Source of the DNA: Trachemys scripta elegans
Lineage: Eukaryota > Chordata > Testudines > Emydidae
Direction of reading: 5' to 3'
DNA: 64,000 bases
NCBI RefSeq assembly: GCF_013100865.1
Contig: NC_048305.1
Location: 10,251,553 to 10,315,552 of the forward strand
Shown here: piece by piece, positions 35,406-47,371 of the stretch
Layout: each line of letters starts with the position of its first letter
Position numbering within the stretch: position 1 is the first letter of the stretch
Translations under genes and position numbers: made by a program
The notes under the pieces: generated by a model
Told to the model about the DNA's origin: nothing
What the model saw: only the letters and a program-made list of their open reading frames with translations
Databases searched by the model: none

Positions 35406-38400
35406 AACAGAATTATGCAAAAAGTGTGGCAGATAACACACTAGGGGAAATGTCATGGAGGGAGACCCTAGAGCAGATGTGAAATGCAGGATGATTGGGT
35501 TGTAGGAGCATGTATCTGCACATACACACAGAGCAAACATTTTGGATCTAATCTTTTTTTTTAGCAGACTCTTCTCCCCCTCTCCCCCACAGATTTACTG
35601 CACATTCTTCTGTAGCTTGCAAACAATGCAGAGATGCATCTTAAAAAACAGATGGGTTGATCGATACACAAAACCTCAGTAAACCACAATGCTGCATTGT
35701 GTTCCTGTCATTGTGTAAGGCACGTGGGATATAAAATGAATTATTTTTACACAAATAAGGCCCATTAATGTAGAATTAATGGATCCTCTAATGAAAAGTG
35801 GGTTTGTTCCTTATAAAATAGAATCTCTCAATGGAACGCACTCTTACTAGGAGTAAAGCAAATATTTGAAACTAATGTCCTGGAGTTGGCAGTGTTGTTT
35901 TGCATGATGATGAGCTTCTTTTTGCCTGGGGCATTAATGAATCATTAGGCCTTTTTCACCAGGTGAATTAGCAGAATATTCTTTTGAAAGACATTAGCCT
36001 GTGTTTAGTAAAGAGAAGCAGTTGACAAGACATGAGGAGTGTAAGACTCCCTCTTTCACAGAATATATATATTTTCTTGCACTTCACATACCAAAGAATG
36101 TATCTAATACCTCTCTGAAGTGTATTCTGTTTAGTGTGACAGCCAGGGACTCTATATTTTATCTGCTGGAAACAGGTGTTTCAGCATAAACATTCAAATG
36201 AGCTTGAGGAAATCGGCAAGGAGCAGGGAAAAACATTTTAATTACTTAGAATCAAAAGCATGTGGCTTAGTTGTGAGGTGAGATTGAAAACCAGCTGAAA
36301 TTATAAGAAGGCGAAATAAATTAACAAACAAGTACCATCCTATACTGAGAAGGTACCTTGCCAAGCTTGGGATTTTAAATATTCCAATTTAAAAACTATT
36401 GTCAAGAAATATAATTTCTGTTCTAAATGTGAATATTTCACTACCCACATGGAATCAGAGAGTAGCATTATTTATACACTGTGTTGTAGAGTGTCAGCAC
36501 ACATTCGTACAGTTTATGCAGTAAACAATGGTAGGTATTAGATAAACACAATGAAACAAATACATTAAATTCATGTTCTGCGAGTCAGGGTGACAGATAA
36601 CGTAGTGCACAACAAGGCACTGAGGGGATATTTTTGCCTCAGGTAAATTGGAAATCCTCAGTTCTCTCCAAGTGTCAAGGGATCCCTAGGTCCCATCATC
36701 ACTGGGAAATCATTTAGCTTTCTGAACAGCCATGCTGGCCAATGCAAGCTAGTGTGAGGAGGGAAAAACTTAACTTGCTTTTTTTTTTTAGGAATGGTTT
36801 TGTTATCTGAAACTCTGTTCATGATCAGAACTTAAAATGGGCTGCTCTCGGGTTTTCCCAGTGTAGAGGAGAAGCCAGTGTGCACAAAGAACACAGAGGG
36901 ACCCTAATTTAGGTTTATAAGGCTCCCGCCAGTAAGTGACACAAAATTAAAAGTTATCTACTTGAAAAACATCAAAGGCTGAGCTGACCCTGCTGGCATT
37001 TGTACCTTTCATTCTATGGAACCCGAAGCTTTGGTTACTAAGTCTAGGCCCGTTCTTAGTAGTTTAAAAAAAAAAATTAAATGGCCAAATTATTGATTTC
37101 CCCCCCCCCTGTTTTCACTGCTAGGTCTTAACTCTCCACTCTATCCACTGTGATGCTTCCAACAATCCATTAAACCAATGGAACAAGTCTGAGTCTAGCT
37201 TATTCAGCAATAATCAACGAGTTAAAAAGTGGCTTCTATTCATATCTAGTAATTACTTTTCATAATGACTTTTACTGTGCATTCAGTATTGTGAATCTAT
37301 AATCAGCTTATTGTATGATTGGGTACATATTAAGTGCAAATACATCAGACTCAACATTGAGATTTACACATGCCATGTTATATTTGTATAAAATTCACTC
37401 TCATTGCCAGGTTTGTAGAGAATGCTGGGAAAGTGCAGTTTCAAAACTCATTTACATTTTAATGGGGCCACTAACAATGCCACAGAGAAGGCTTAAAACC
37501 TTATGGGCATGTCACCTGCAAATTATCTTGTCTTTGAATTCTTGTGGCACAGAAAAGAAAAAGTTAAATGTTAATTAAACTAAAACTATGTTCAAAAATA
37601 TTAAGGTTCTCAGTTATATATGTAAAATAAAAGATTTTAAAGACTGAAACGTCATAGACTGACTGAAAATTCCAGGTAGAACACATCTAATGTGGTGATG
37701 TATATACCAGCAAGGACTTAACTTTACAGAAGCCGCAGACCAGGTACAATGGAATACTAGGTTTTTCAGTGGTCTAACATGCTGTGTATGTACCGTATAT
37801 ACTGTAGTATGTAAGCAGGAAGTGAATACCAAGAAAGTACACTCGCAGCTTTAATTTGTTTCCTTTGTGGGGTTAAAAAGCACTAATCAAAATAATGTCA
37901 CGTGATTTAGTACATCCTTTTTCTGCCATTAAATGGGAAAGTTGCTCACTGTTTCTCTAAAAGGGTATTGGCAAAGCACTAGACCCAGCTTAAAGGGTTA
38001 TGACTAGGCAGTTTAGGTCCAGAATTTAGATATGGTTTAAAAAAGAAGAAAACTGTAAAATATGCTGCTAATAGACACGTGCTTAGAAAAGTGATTTTTA
38101 AAAAAAATCAGCAAAAACCTTTATTTTTTTTTTTATTTATTATTTTTTTTAAATGGGGAATAAAATGCAGAGAGCCAAAGCCACACATTAGGATCTAGAT
38201 ATTGAGTACCATTGTGGGGTGTTTGTATCTGAGTGTTGCTTCAACCCTACATTTAAATTAAAGATTTACTTGTATGTGCACAAGTACTGCACATTTACTT
38301 GTATGTACACGCAGTACTGTTTTAGTGCATGGGAACCTGACTAATGCTCATTGTCCAAGTGAAGTGCAGTTAATAAACAGTAAAAATGTTGAAAAATAAA

Positions 38401-38784
38401 TTAAATTTTTAAAAGTGATTTCAGACAACATGGTATTTGTATCAAAGGTAGGGAAATTAGTGTTTGTTGTCTTTTAGTATCCTCAAGAATTTGGGGTACC
38501 AAAGTTATGGGACTGGATACTGGAATTACTGGGTGAAACTCTATGATCTCGGTTATGCAAGTTGTGACACTAGATGACCATAATGCCCTAAAAATCTATG
38601 ACCCTATATGCTAGGTCTCTGAAATTTGCCTTAAATCTCATTTGAAATGCCCCAGAGATGAATCTGATCCATTGTGTTTGAGGAAGTCATTAGTGAAAAT
38701 TAGTGCCAGGAAATTGTGTGAAATATAAAGACTCTTGAATGCGGCTTTATTTCTCTAACACGGTAAAAAATACTAGGTTCCCTA

Positions 38785-38995
38785 AAATAATATTCAGCAC
38801 TTATAGAGCACACTTTACAAAGAGGGTTAAATATCATTATCCTCATTTTACAGGTGGGAAAACTGCGGCACAGAGAGAGATTAAATTGACTTGTCCAAGG
38901 CCATAGAGTGAGTCAGGAGCAGGACCAGGAATAGAATTTGTATTTTCTGACTTCCAACTTTGTACCCTATTAAGTGGACCACATTGCCTCTCGAT
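38785..38995 (-). mobile_element. MIR-type SINE, minus strand
   Basis: The plus strand reads tcctcattttacaggtggg, aaaactgcggcacagagag and gacttgtccaaggccatag, then gtggaccacattgcctc. This is the reverse complement of the MIR order, running from tail to tRNA-like head. Well preserved in the core. Confidence 0.82.
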
Positions 38996-39330
38996 ACAAT
39001 GGAAGGTTAAAATATGCAAGACTTGCACATAGGTAGAGTCTGAGGAAGAGAAAATTCACCCAAAGGATTCAAACACTGCTTTGCCGGGGGAATCCCTGTC
39101 TGCATTATACTGTATGTGCATTGGTCAAAGTAGATTGAACCAAGATGGGAGCTCTCACCACTCAGATCAAGGAGGAATGGGAGTGGTTTTATCAGAAGAG
39201 TGGAAACTATGGTTCTTACCCTGCTCAAGCAGCATAGTCACCCACATTGTCTGCCTTGAATGTGGGAGAATGAGGAAAGGAAGGGGCTGTGGCAGGCACA
39301 TGATGTAGGTTCTGATAGGTCCAGGTGACA

Positions 39331-39410
39331 CTGTCTGTGTGTGCATGTGTGTGTGTATGTGCATGTGTGTGTGTATGTGCATGTGTGTATGTGTGTATGC
39401 GTATATATAA
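39331..39410. repeat. Compound (TG)n / (TATG)n microsatellite
   Basis: About 80 bp of gtgtgtgcatgtgtgtgtg- and tatgtgcatg-type units end in gtatatata. The minus-strand open frames of His/Thr repeats across it are low-complexity artefacts. Likely polymorphic in length. Confidence 0.92.
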
Positions 39411-39439
39411 AATAATTCCCTTTGTGTTTGTCAATGGAT

Positions 39440-39840
39440 AGCTTGTAGAGATGACAGATTTTTTTTTCTAGAGAAAATTTTATGTTTTCAGAGAAACATC
39501 ACAAATGAAATATGATTCTGAAATGCCACTGTGGTGCTTCATGGGAGTTTTTAATTTGGGTGCCTCATGCTCCCATTTTCCTCTAATAGGACATGCTCCT
39601 TGGTTGGACTACATCTCCTGTGATGCATTACAGTCTACCCTCTTGGTAAGGGGAGGTAGGGCACCAGGGCAGTCGTATAGCTGTGATGGATCTGAGGAGA
39701 TGAAGTCCAGTTCGGGAATTAGTCCATGGAGAAGCAGGATGGCATAAAACACAGTTTTGATGGAATATCTCTGACCAGCCCTACTATTCATGTCATAGGG
39801 AGCCACTTTAAGCTCTGCAATGACGCTAGGCCCAGTCTCT
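39440..39840. repeat. Dispersed element with gatgcat / ctacatctcc core
   Basis: The segment carries ggactacatctcctgtgatg and cattacagtctacc after an AT-rich left part (tttcagagaaacatcac). The other member in the window at 62480-62870 has gggagatgtagtc with an AT-rich flank. Similar catgatgcat-type cores recur in sauropsid repeats. Boundaries uncertain. Confidence 0.42.
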
Positions 39841-42354
39841 TCATGGTGCAGTGGAAGCTATTAATAGGTTAACATTTGCCAACCATTCCCGTTGGCTTAC
39901 CATGAATACATTTAGAAATAAACTGATATTCTCAGTTAACCACTATGTGCTAGTTGTTAGCAAATGTTGATTTGTCGGTGCAAACCGCTGTATTTTTGTT
40001 CCTAGGTGGTAGAATTACTTTGGGAAGTCCAGACCTTCCATATTCAATGCACAAATGGCTCACTGAGATCTGAAAAAACCCAAACCTTTAACACACAAAC
40101 CCAGATACGAGTTTTTTTAAGTTTTTTAAAGGTCCCCTGCTGAATTCTAGTACACAGTCCACTCCATCCGTCCTTCTCTGGGATCCTCTGTCTGAAAACC
40201 ACTGCAGAAATATAGACTGCATTATCAGCTTTGTCCTCTTGCTACTGCAGTGTATGAGTTGTCTACTGATTCTTCCTCTTATTTTTCAAAAAGTTTCTCC
40301 TCCAGAAAGTATTTCTCCTCTGTATAGCTGTATTGCGACATTCCACACCACACAGAAGGAGCAGTTTCCATGCTTTCTGCTGCTCCATTTGCCTCATGTT
40401 GCTCAAGGATGGGAACAGAGACACATTTTTAAAATGTCAAATACTTGTATTAGAACAGCTTGTTTATTATAGCATGCTCATCAGGGGGTGAAGAAGTGAC
40501 GATACGGATCATCAAAGAAGATGCTGGAGGCATCTGTTACAAAGCCTCAAAACATGCCATGATGCACAACTGGGCAGTGAAATGTTAAAATAAACACTGA
40601 CCTTTTTTAGAAATATGCCCAGTGAATTATAAACAAACACCTGAAATTCCTAATGTCACTGATTTATTGTCACTTGGGATGGGGAGTGGGGGGTGAGAAA
40701 GACCGCCAAGACAACATGATGTGCTAGTCTGAAAACTAGCAGACAAAAATAAATGCATAATTTTGAATCTGAATTAGCAAGAGTTGTACACTAGGTCTGT
40801 CATCTGGAAAGAAAAGAAATACACACAAATTTATTCAGAAATAGTGACAACTCTGCAAACAGATGACAGAAACCTACAGAAGTCACTGCAAGGGGATTTG
40901 TCATTCTTGAGCGTCACATAGCTAATTCCCAGCATGTTTTATTCTGAATACATTAAAGCATAATTATACTGTGACTAATGCCGGTAGCTCTTTAACTGAA
41001 CTGCTTCCCTCGTGTAGCCTCCCTCCCACATACCCAATGGTTTCCTTCTTTCCTAAGCATATGGCAAGCCATAGACAATATAAATATCCAGAAGGAAATC
41101 CAATTTGGCCAGAATGTATGAACTAGCATATTTCATTGAAAGGCTGCTTGGTAAATATGTATAAGTACTTGGAGTATTTGAAATGATGGTTTCTTTGAAA
41201 GCTGGCCCTGAAATCTAGGGCATAATCCTACCTTTTTACTTTCTCTCTCTACATGTTTGTTTTTCACTTCTGGGATTTTCTGCTCATTGTTACAGAATTC
41301 TGTCTTTGTTTTTTTTCCTGTCTTAGTTGATTCTTTTGGCTGTGGAATATTACAACTAGTCTGTGGATGCTGTACTCTTTCAATTTCAATTAACTTTTAG
41401 TGGGCAAATACATACATTACCAGTAACGGTATGAAATATGAAAATCTTTGCAGAATACCACTATAATATAGCCTAAAATCCCTGCTATTTTTTTTTTTCT
41501 AGAAGAACCTGTACTTTCATTTGGTTCTGAAATAAACATATAGTTATGCAGCCAAAAGTAAATTCATTTGTGAAATTTGCTTTTCATGGTCATGGTGACT
41601 TAGTGGATATAGTGAGGGTTAATAGAACAATTCATTGTATGCCAGAGGGCAGATGCATAGAAATAATCTTGGAATTATTTGTGGTTATTATAAGTAGTAA
41701 TAGGCTATTGTGCTTTCTTGGCTCATTAATTATTCTGAAGCAGTTATTAATAAGAATTTAGTTAAATATCCTAAATGATGGCATGTTGAGTGGTGTGTTG
41801 CTCATGAGAACACACTTTGCTTATGTATTTATATGCCATATTCTAAACTTTAGGCCTGGGCATAATTCCTAACAGGTTGCAGTTCCTAAGGTCTTCAATG
41901 GTGACACTGTCCTTGGATAAACAGAATCTATATAACAAAATTATAGAGAAGAGTTGTAAATACAGCTTAATTTACATACACTGTGTGTGTGCACGCAGAA
42001 CAAGCTGTAGAAAAGGAGAATGGGAAACCAAAGGTGATTAGAGAAATAAATAATTAGACCAGGTGTAAAAACTCACCAACACAGCTTGAATCTGGGATAG
42101 CAAATACTGTACTTTCAGTACTTCCAAAAGATCTATTGGCCAAGAGTCACTTGCAGCAATTATTATTTGGTGACTAATCTCCAACAACAAATAAGGTTGA
42201 GAAAATGTAAGCTGTCCGTTGACAGAACTAGAGGCAAAACTCATCACAGAATGTACATATCATGCATTTCTGGAGTCAGTACAGTTCCGTTAGTTACTGG
42301 TGTAACTCAGTTCCCGATTCAGGAAAGAAGATTGACTCATCAAAGGCCTTAGGC

Positions 42355-42430
42355 ATATGCTTAAGTCCCATTGAAATCAGTAGGACTTAAGCACTTACAT
42401 AAGTGCTTTCCTGCACTGGGGTCTGAAAAT
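42355..42430. repeat. Short inverted dispersed repeat
   Basis: gcttaagtcccattgaaatc is followed by agtaggacttaagcac and ttacataagtgctttcc. The gcttaagtcc / ggacttaagc pair forms a hairpin about a cattgaaatcagt loop. Non-coding. Confidence 0.45.
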
Positions 42431-42479
42431 TATGGACCACAACATTCAAAAGTAATTTCAGAAGAATTTTTTGTATTGT

Positions 42480-42580
42480 AAACAAGGGTCCTCAGTCCTG
42501 CAAGTTGCTGAGCGCTCCATGGAAGCCTGTGGGTGCTCAGCTCCTCACAGGGCAGCTCATTACATTGCAGGACCAAGGAT
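42480..42580. repeat. Hairpin-like dispersed repeat
   Basis: cagtcctgcaagttgctgag at the left pairs with gctcag and cattgcaggacc toward the right, an inverted arrangement. It matches the cctgcaa / ttgcagga blocks in the repeat at 16290-16505. Confidence 0.45.
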
Positions 42581-43724
42581 ACGTTTCCTAATCTGCAGTC
42601 AGAGATATTACTGGAAAAATGTTAACAGCTGACAAGTAAACATTCCTGAGAGGAAGCATCACCTTGAAACACTGTTTCCTATGATGGCCCTTCACTTGGT
42701 TTTTAAAATGAAGCTTGTGGTGGAGGAGAAGGAGAGATGCATTTCATTTACTAAATAGGATGGCTTGGCTGCTCTTACATTATACTGTTTTGTTTTGTTT
42801 TTTTAACATTAACTGTGACTGCATCCCCTTAAACTGAACAGCTCCATTCTGAGGAAGCTTGGGTGGTTTTGAACAGATGTAGAGACATGACAGAGTTCAT
42901 TTAGTACATAATCAACAGATAATAAGAGGGTACTCAGCGAAATAGCACTGAATTGCAAGTGCCGTCAGCCTTTTCAAAACAGGAAAATTAGACATTTTTA
43001 TCTCCACATGCACAACAGGGTCAGGAGAAGCAGGAAAAGACTAATTTAGAAGCCTTTTATTAGGTTCTAGGGTTTGAAAAAAATGTTGCTGTAAGGTTCT
43101 AAAAAACTGATCTCTCGTTATGCACTGTACCTGTCTATGGCAGATAATATACTTCTCTGTAGGGGTTATATGAGGTTTTATACTTCTAAGCATGTGGGTA
43201 TTTCCCTAGAGCCCAATTCTGCAGAGCTCTCAACTTCTGTCTTCACCAAGAGTTAGTGCATTCAGTTCCTTGCAGGATTAAACCTCAGGTATTCTGTGAG
43301 TAACATATTTTTACTGCTAAATACTTCCATCCATTTCACCAACTTCATAGCCCTACAATGCCTATAATATTATATTTATAGGGAGCATTTATGGGTGAAA
43401 TGCTCAGACTATTGCCATCAGCTAGACACATAATGTATACAACATAATGAAGTTGCTGGTATAGCTGAACAGGGTTAGCCTGCTTTGCTCCCCTCCTGAC
43501 TGGCCCTAGTCCTTGACTCCAATGATGCATTACTTTTTTGGGGCTCAAGCTAAAAATGTCACCCCGGGCTAAGTGCACCTAAGATCACCTGATCCAAACT
43601 TCAGCCAGGGAGCACACACAACTGAGTCAAAATGGAAAGTGGAAACATTATGAAAAGTCCTCTCTGCTTCCCTTTCACGTTTCTCCTTTGATCACTGGCT
43701 CCACACGTCATTTACTGTTGCTCT

Positions 43725-44020
43725 CAGGCTAGGTCTACGCTACCCGCCTGAATCGGCGGGTAGAAATCGATCTCTCGGGGATCGAATTATCGCGTCTCGT
43801 CAGGACGTGACAATCGATCCCCGAATCGACGCTCTTACTCCCCCAGCGGAGGTGGGAGTAAGCGCCGTCGACGGGGAGCCGCGGAGCTCGATTTTGCCGC
43901 CGTCCTCACAGTGGGGTAAGTCGGCTCCGATGCGTCGAATTCAGCTACGCTATTCGCATAGCTGAATTTGCGTATCTTAAATTGACCCCGCCCCTGTAGT
44001 GAAGACCTGCCCTAAGCCTG
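43725..44020. mobile_element. Non-autonomous TIR DNA element, about 296 bp
   Basis: The left end CAGGCTAGGTCTACGCTAC pairs with the right end, whose reverse complement is caggcttagggcaggtcttc followed by actac. The interior is CpG-rich. It holds a perfect 10-bp hairpin, aattcagcta (43938-43947) with tagctgaatt (43959-43968), and paired gggatcga / tcgatccc blocks. No transposase. The exact target duplication was not established. Confidence 0.75.
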
Positions 44021-45118
44021 ACTCCTCCAGTCCCTTGAGAAGCATAGTACTAGCTCTTGTGCTTCTGCAGACTGCAACTGTCTCAAACTGCTCCACAAGC
44101 CACTTTGCTCTGTCTGGCCATATGGTACAGCAGATATTAGACATTCCCAGACACATGGGAAATATGCAGTTTATACAGACAGCATAAACTTGTATCCAGG
44201 CTAACAATACCGTTAATATACCCACTTACCACCTTACTATCTCCTTGCCCTTAAGATTGCCTCTGGTTCAGGATTCTGTGTGCTGATACAAATACAGTGA
44301 GTATCTCTAAAGCAATTGACTGCAAACCCTGATTAGAGCCTGATGGAAACAAGCAGTTGGATTTCCCCTGTGTTATAGTACTCTGTGCTTATTAGAGAAA
44401 CACAGATTGGGGATAGCCAACAGAGTTCTGCAAAAAGGCCTTGAACAAGGGCCTCCACACTTCATGCTGCAGCTTAAATGCGACCAATAGCTCATCCTGC
44501 CATCTAGACACACAGTTTCATTTTGAAGGTCGCTCTCAGTCGATTGTCATAAAGAAACGCAACAGGTGTGCTCGTAATTGTGCCCTATTTGGACAATTCC
44601 CGACCCTCAAACTCTATATTAATACCTTAGAAGGCTAACATTCTGGCACTGGGTTGCTGTCCTGCCTGCATGATTGCTGGTTGGCTAGAGGGTTGTTTGT
44701 TTGGGGGGGTTGACTTACACAGTCCATGTTTAGCTTTCAATGCTTCTTTCCACTTAAAAAAGGGCAAAATAGCTTTGAACATAAAATTCATCCAGGCTGT
44801 CTCCAGGAATGTGCCATGGTCATTCACCAGACCACGAACATTTTTACGAGGCTACATGTCTACTGAGTTTGCCTGCAGGAGCACAGTCACACAAGTTAGA
44901 TTACTTGTCTCTTTAGAGATATCTGTGTAGTATGTGTTCTCGCCTTAGACATCTGAAGAGGAAAAGGTACTTTGAGCTGACACACATTCTGGCTGGTCTG
45001 ATGACGTGGAAATGGTGATGAAAATTGCTTAAAATGAACCTACCAAGAGTGACATTTGAGAACCTTGCAAGAAGTTTATAAATAGAGAACCTCATGAAAG
45101 CTTTGCAAAATTCTCACT

Positions 45119-45121
<3 letters not shown>

Positions 45122-45152
<31 letters not shown>
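45122..45152. repeat. Poly(T) run
   Basis: Thirty-one T in a row, the longest homopolymer in the window. No retroposon body was recognised next to it. The exact length is likely unreliable in the assembly. Confidence 0.92.
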
Positions 45153-45156
<4 letters not shown>

Positions 45157-45508
45157 GCCAGGGTAAGTAAGTGTCTGCATGACCTGGGGCAGTTCGGCAT
45201 TTCATTCCCAACTCACTTCTATTTTCATATCTTCCTATTTTAACAATGTCTGCAATTCAATGTAGGATCAGACTCATGTTTAGAAACCTATTTTTTCTGT
45301 GACCTACACGTTTCCTAATGCTTGAAATCTATCTTGTTGTAACAAAGACTAAAGCATAGGATTAAATTCTGAAGAGACCGAGGGGGATAATTCTGCTTAA
45401 ATCTCAGTGGGATCAGTAAACCTTCCATAAAGAACAGCCTGTCTTGAATTCAGATCTCAGCATATATCCTGCTTCTTTATTTGACAAAATCCTGCATATG
45501 ATTCCTGT

Positions 45509-45823
45509 CATAGGTGCCGACTCCATGGGTGCTCCGGGTCTTAAGCACGCACTGAAAAAAAAAATAGGGTGCTTAGCACCCACAGGGCCAGATTAACTTT
45601 CTGTGGGCCCCAGCACTCGGACTATGGCCTTGCCCCTTGCTCCGCCCCAAGGTCCTGCCCCCACTCGGTCTCTCTCCCCTCCCCCCGCAAGACCCTGTCT
45701 GCCACTCCACCCTGAAGCCCCACCCACACTCATCCTCTTCCCCCGAGACTCCACCCACCACTTGCAAAGGGGGAGGGGATGGAGAGGAGCACCCACCAGC
45801 AAAAACAAAAGTCAGTGCCTCTG
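45509..45823. mobile_element. hAT-type MITE with probable nested insertion, 315 bp
   Basis: The left end CATAGGTGCCGACTCC pairs loosely with CAGAGGCACTGACTTT, the reverse complement of the right end. Flanking 8-mers attcctgt (45501-45508) and atttctgt (45824-45831) differ at one base, consistent with an older hAT duplication. Internally, cagggccagattaac at about 45583 looks like the left end of a second element of the same general type. The interior is C-rich and non-coding. Confidence 0.68.
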
Positions 45824-46007
45824 ATTTCTGTTCATGTTCATCTCTTCCCCCCCGCCCCCGACATTAACCGAGTATTAAGATGCGCACCTCCAGTGGCTCA
45901 GATTGTACAGTTCTACTGTAACTTTGTAAAGCCTCCATTATACATGATGTTGCAGCAGCTCCAGCGAGAGATCTGCTGTGGGGAAAAGAGAAAGGGGCCT
46001 ATACCCA

Positions 46008-46058
46008 CCTCTGTCATTAACTCCTTATGTGACCCTGGGCAAGTCTCTTCATGTCTCT
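46008..46058 (+). mobile_element. MIR-type SINE, left part
   Basis: ttatgtgaccctgggcaagt and ctcttcatgtctctg match the MIR core just before the position at which the nested insertion begins. The rest of the SINE resumes at 46728. Confidence 0.68.
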
Positions 46059-46727
46059 GGGCCAGATTTACAAAGCTATTTAGACACCTAAGGATGTACT
46101 CTGGATTTACAAAAATGCCTAAGAGCATGTCTACACTGTAATGTAAGCCCATGTTTAGTAGAACTTGAGTTCGCAGACTCTGGGTGTATTAACCTAGAGT
46201 TTGAGCATCTACAAACATTTGTAACTCACAGGTTCGAAATTGTTGAACCCTGGGTCCAGACCTGGAGCTCCCGCATCTACCCTGCATTATGTGGGCCTGA
46301 GTCCAACCACCCATATCCCAGGCTTCCTAGCTGCTCCCCAAATATGGCCACTCTATTGTTTGTTTGCAGTGTGGGAAAATTTGACTGTCCACCAAAGTTG
46401 ACTGTCCAGAGAACAAAGAAAGTTGACCTGTGGGATTGTGAAATACTTTTGGCAGACTCTCAGACTGAGTCCATCTGCAATAAGGCTTGAACTCATGGTC
46501 CCGGTTTGACTCACTCTCAGACCCTCCACCCTCCTGGGACTCTGAGTCCAAGATGTGGTTTGGCATGATGTGTGTAGACAGAAGCAGGATTAGGCTTGAG
46601 CCCTAGTTCTAACCCTGGGTTTACATAGCAGTATAGACATACCCTAAGAGGTTAGACACTTCTGTAAATTCAACATTAGGTGTCTGTGTGAATCTTTAGG
46701 CACCTAAATTCTTTTGTAAATCTGTCC
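46059..46727. mobile_element. Outer MITE inserted into MIR
   Basis: The left end (gccagatttacaaagctatt followed by tagacacctaa) pairs with the right end, whose reverse complement begins ggacagatttacaaaagaat and continues tttaggtgcctaa, an inverted repeat of about 33 bp. It separates the two halves of a MIR and is itself interrupted by the element at 46126-46642. Target duplication unclear. Confidence 0.65.
46126..46642. mobile_element. Inner non-autonomous TIR element, about 517 bp
   Basis: The left end catgtctacactgtaatgta is matched by the right end, whose reverse complement reads gtatgtctatactgctatgt and then aaacccagggtt. A perfect 8-bp direct repeat, cctaagag, flanks it at 46118-46125 and 46643-46650, as for hAT-type insertions. 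It has no transposase. The interior contains ggacagtcaactttggtgg-type repeated blocks on the minus strand. Confidence 0.75.
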
Positions 46728-46860
46728 TTCTGTCCCTTTGTTTATTCCCCAGTAAAGTGGATGTAATAACATCTAGTTCCCAGGTTGATGCGCTACTTAA
46801 ATAATGTTTGTACAGTGCTTTGAGATCTTAGGCACTGCAACATGTTGTTATGTTTGAATG
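46728..46860 (+). mobile_element. MIR-type SINE, right part
   Basis: gtttattccccagtaaagtg, gatgtaataacatc and ttgtacagtgctttgagatc continue the MIR order after the interrupting elements, through the region equivalent to the tctgtaaaatgggg block and the tail. Confidence 0.66.
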
Positions 46861-47371
46861 TTAGATACAATAATTTAGAAAATGCAGGAATATACCACCA
46901 AGCAACTCTTAGCATTTCATCAAAGACAGGTTTAACTATCTTAGTTTTAGGTTGATTGCTTAATTAGGTGAGCAACTGAATTGAATTAATTCATCAAAAC
47001 TAATTTGAAAAGATCTCTCGAGGCTGTAAGAGCTTGTGTCTATTATTTGTATTTGTTGCTTTGGGTCTATGCATGGTTTTGTTATTGTGTTAACAGCAGT
47101 CTTAATCTTGTTTGATTTTAATTGCATGTGGTCAGTTTCAATGGTGGTCATTTCTTTTTACTTTTTTTCTTCTCCCACCATGTGTAAATCAATCACTGCT
47201 TGATTTAGAATAAGGGCTTTCAGTAAAATGATTCTTACCAACTTAACTACATTTCACCACTGTCCTCACAAGCACAGCCTAAATTTGGCTGTGAGGTGAA
47301 ATTACTTCATAGGCACTCATGTTGAGTTTTTGGAACCATGTTTCCTGGAGTAGTATTTCAACAAGCATGTT

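Noticed and set aside
34928..35540. Overlapping open frames of 100-177 codons on both strands
   Set aside because: They lie within or across the edge of the GC-rich hAT-type element with an 8-bp duplication. They are Pro/Arg/Gly-rich, occur in several frames at once and match no protein I know.
39167..39434. Minus-strand frames rich in His-Thr repeats
   Set aside because: They translate a TG/TATG microsatellite and have no start or splice support.
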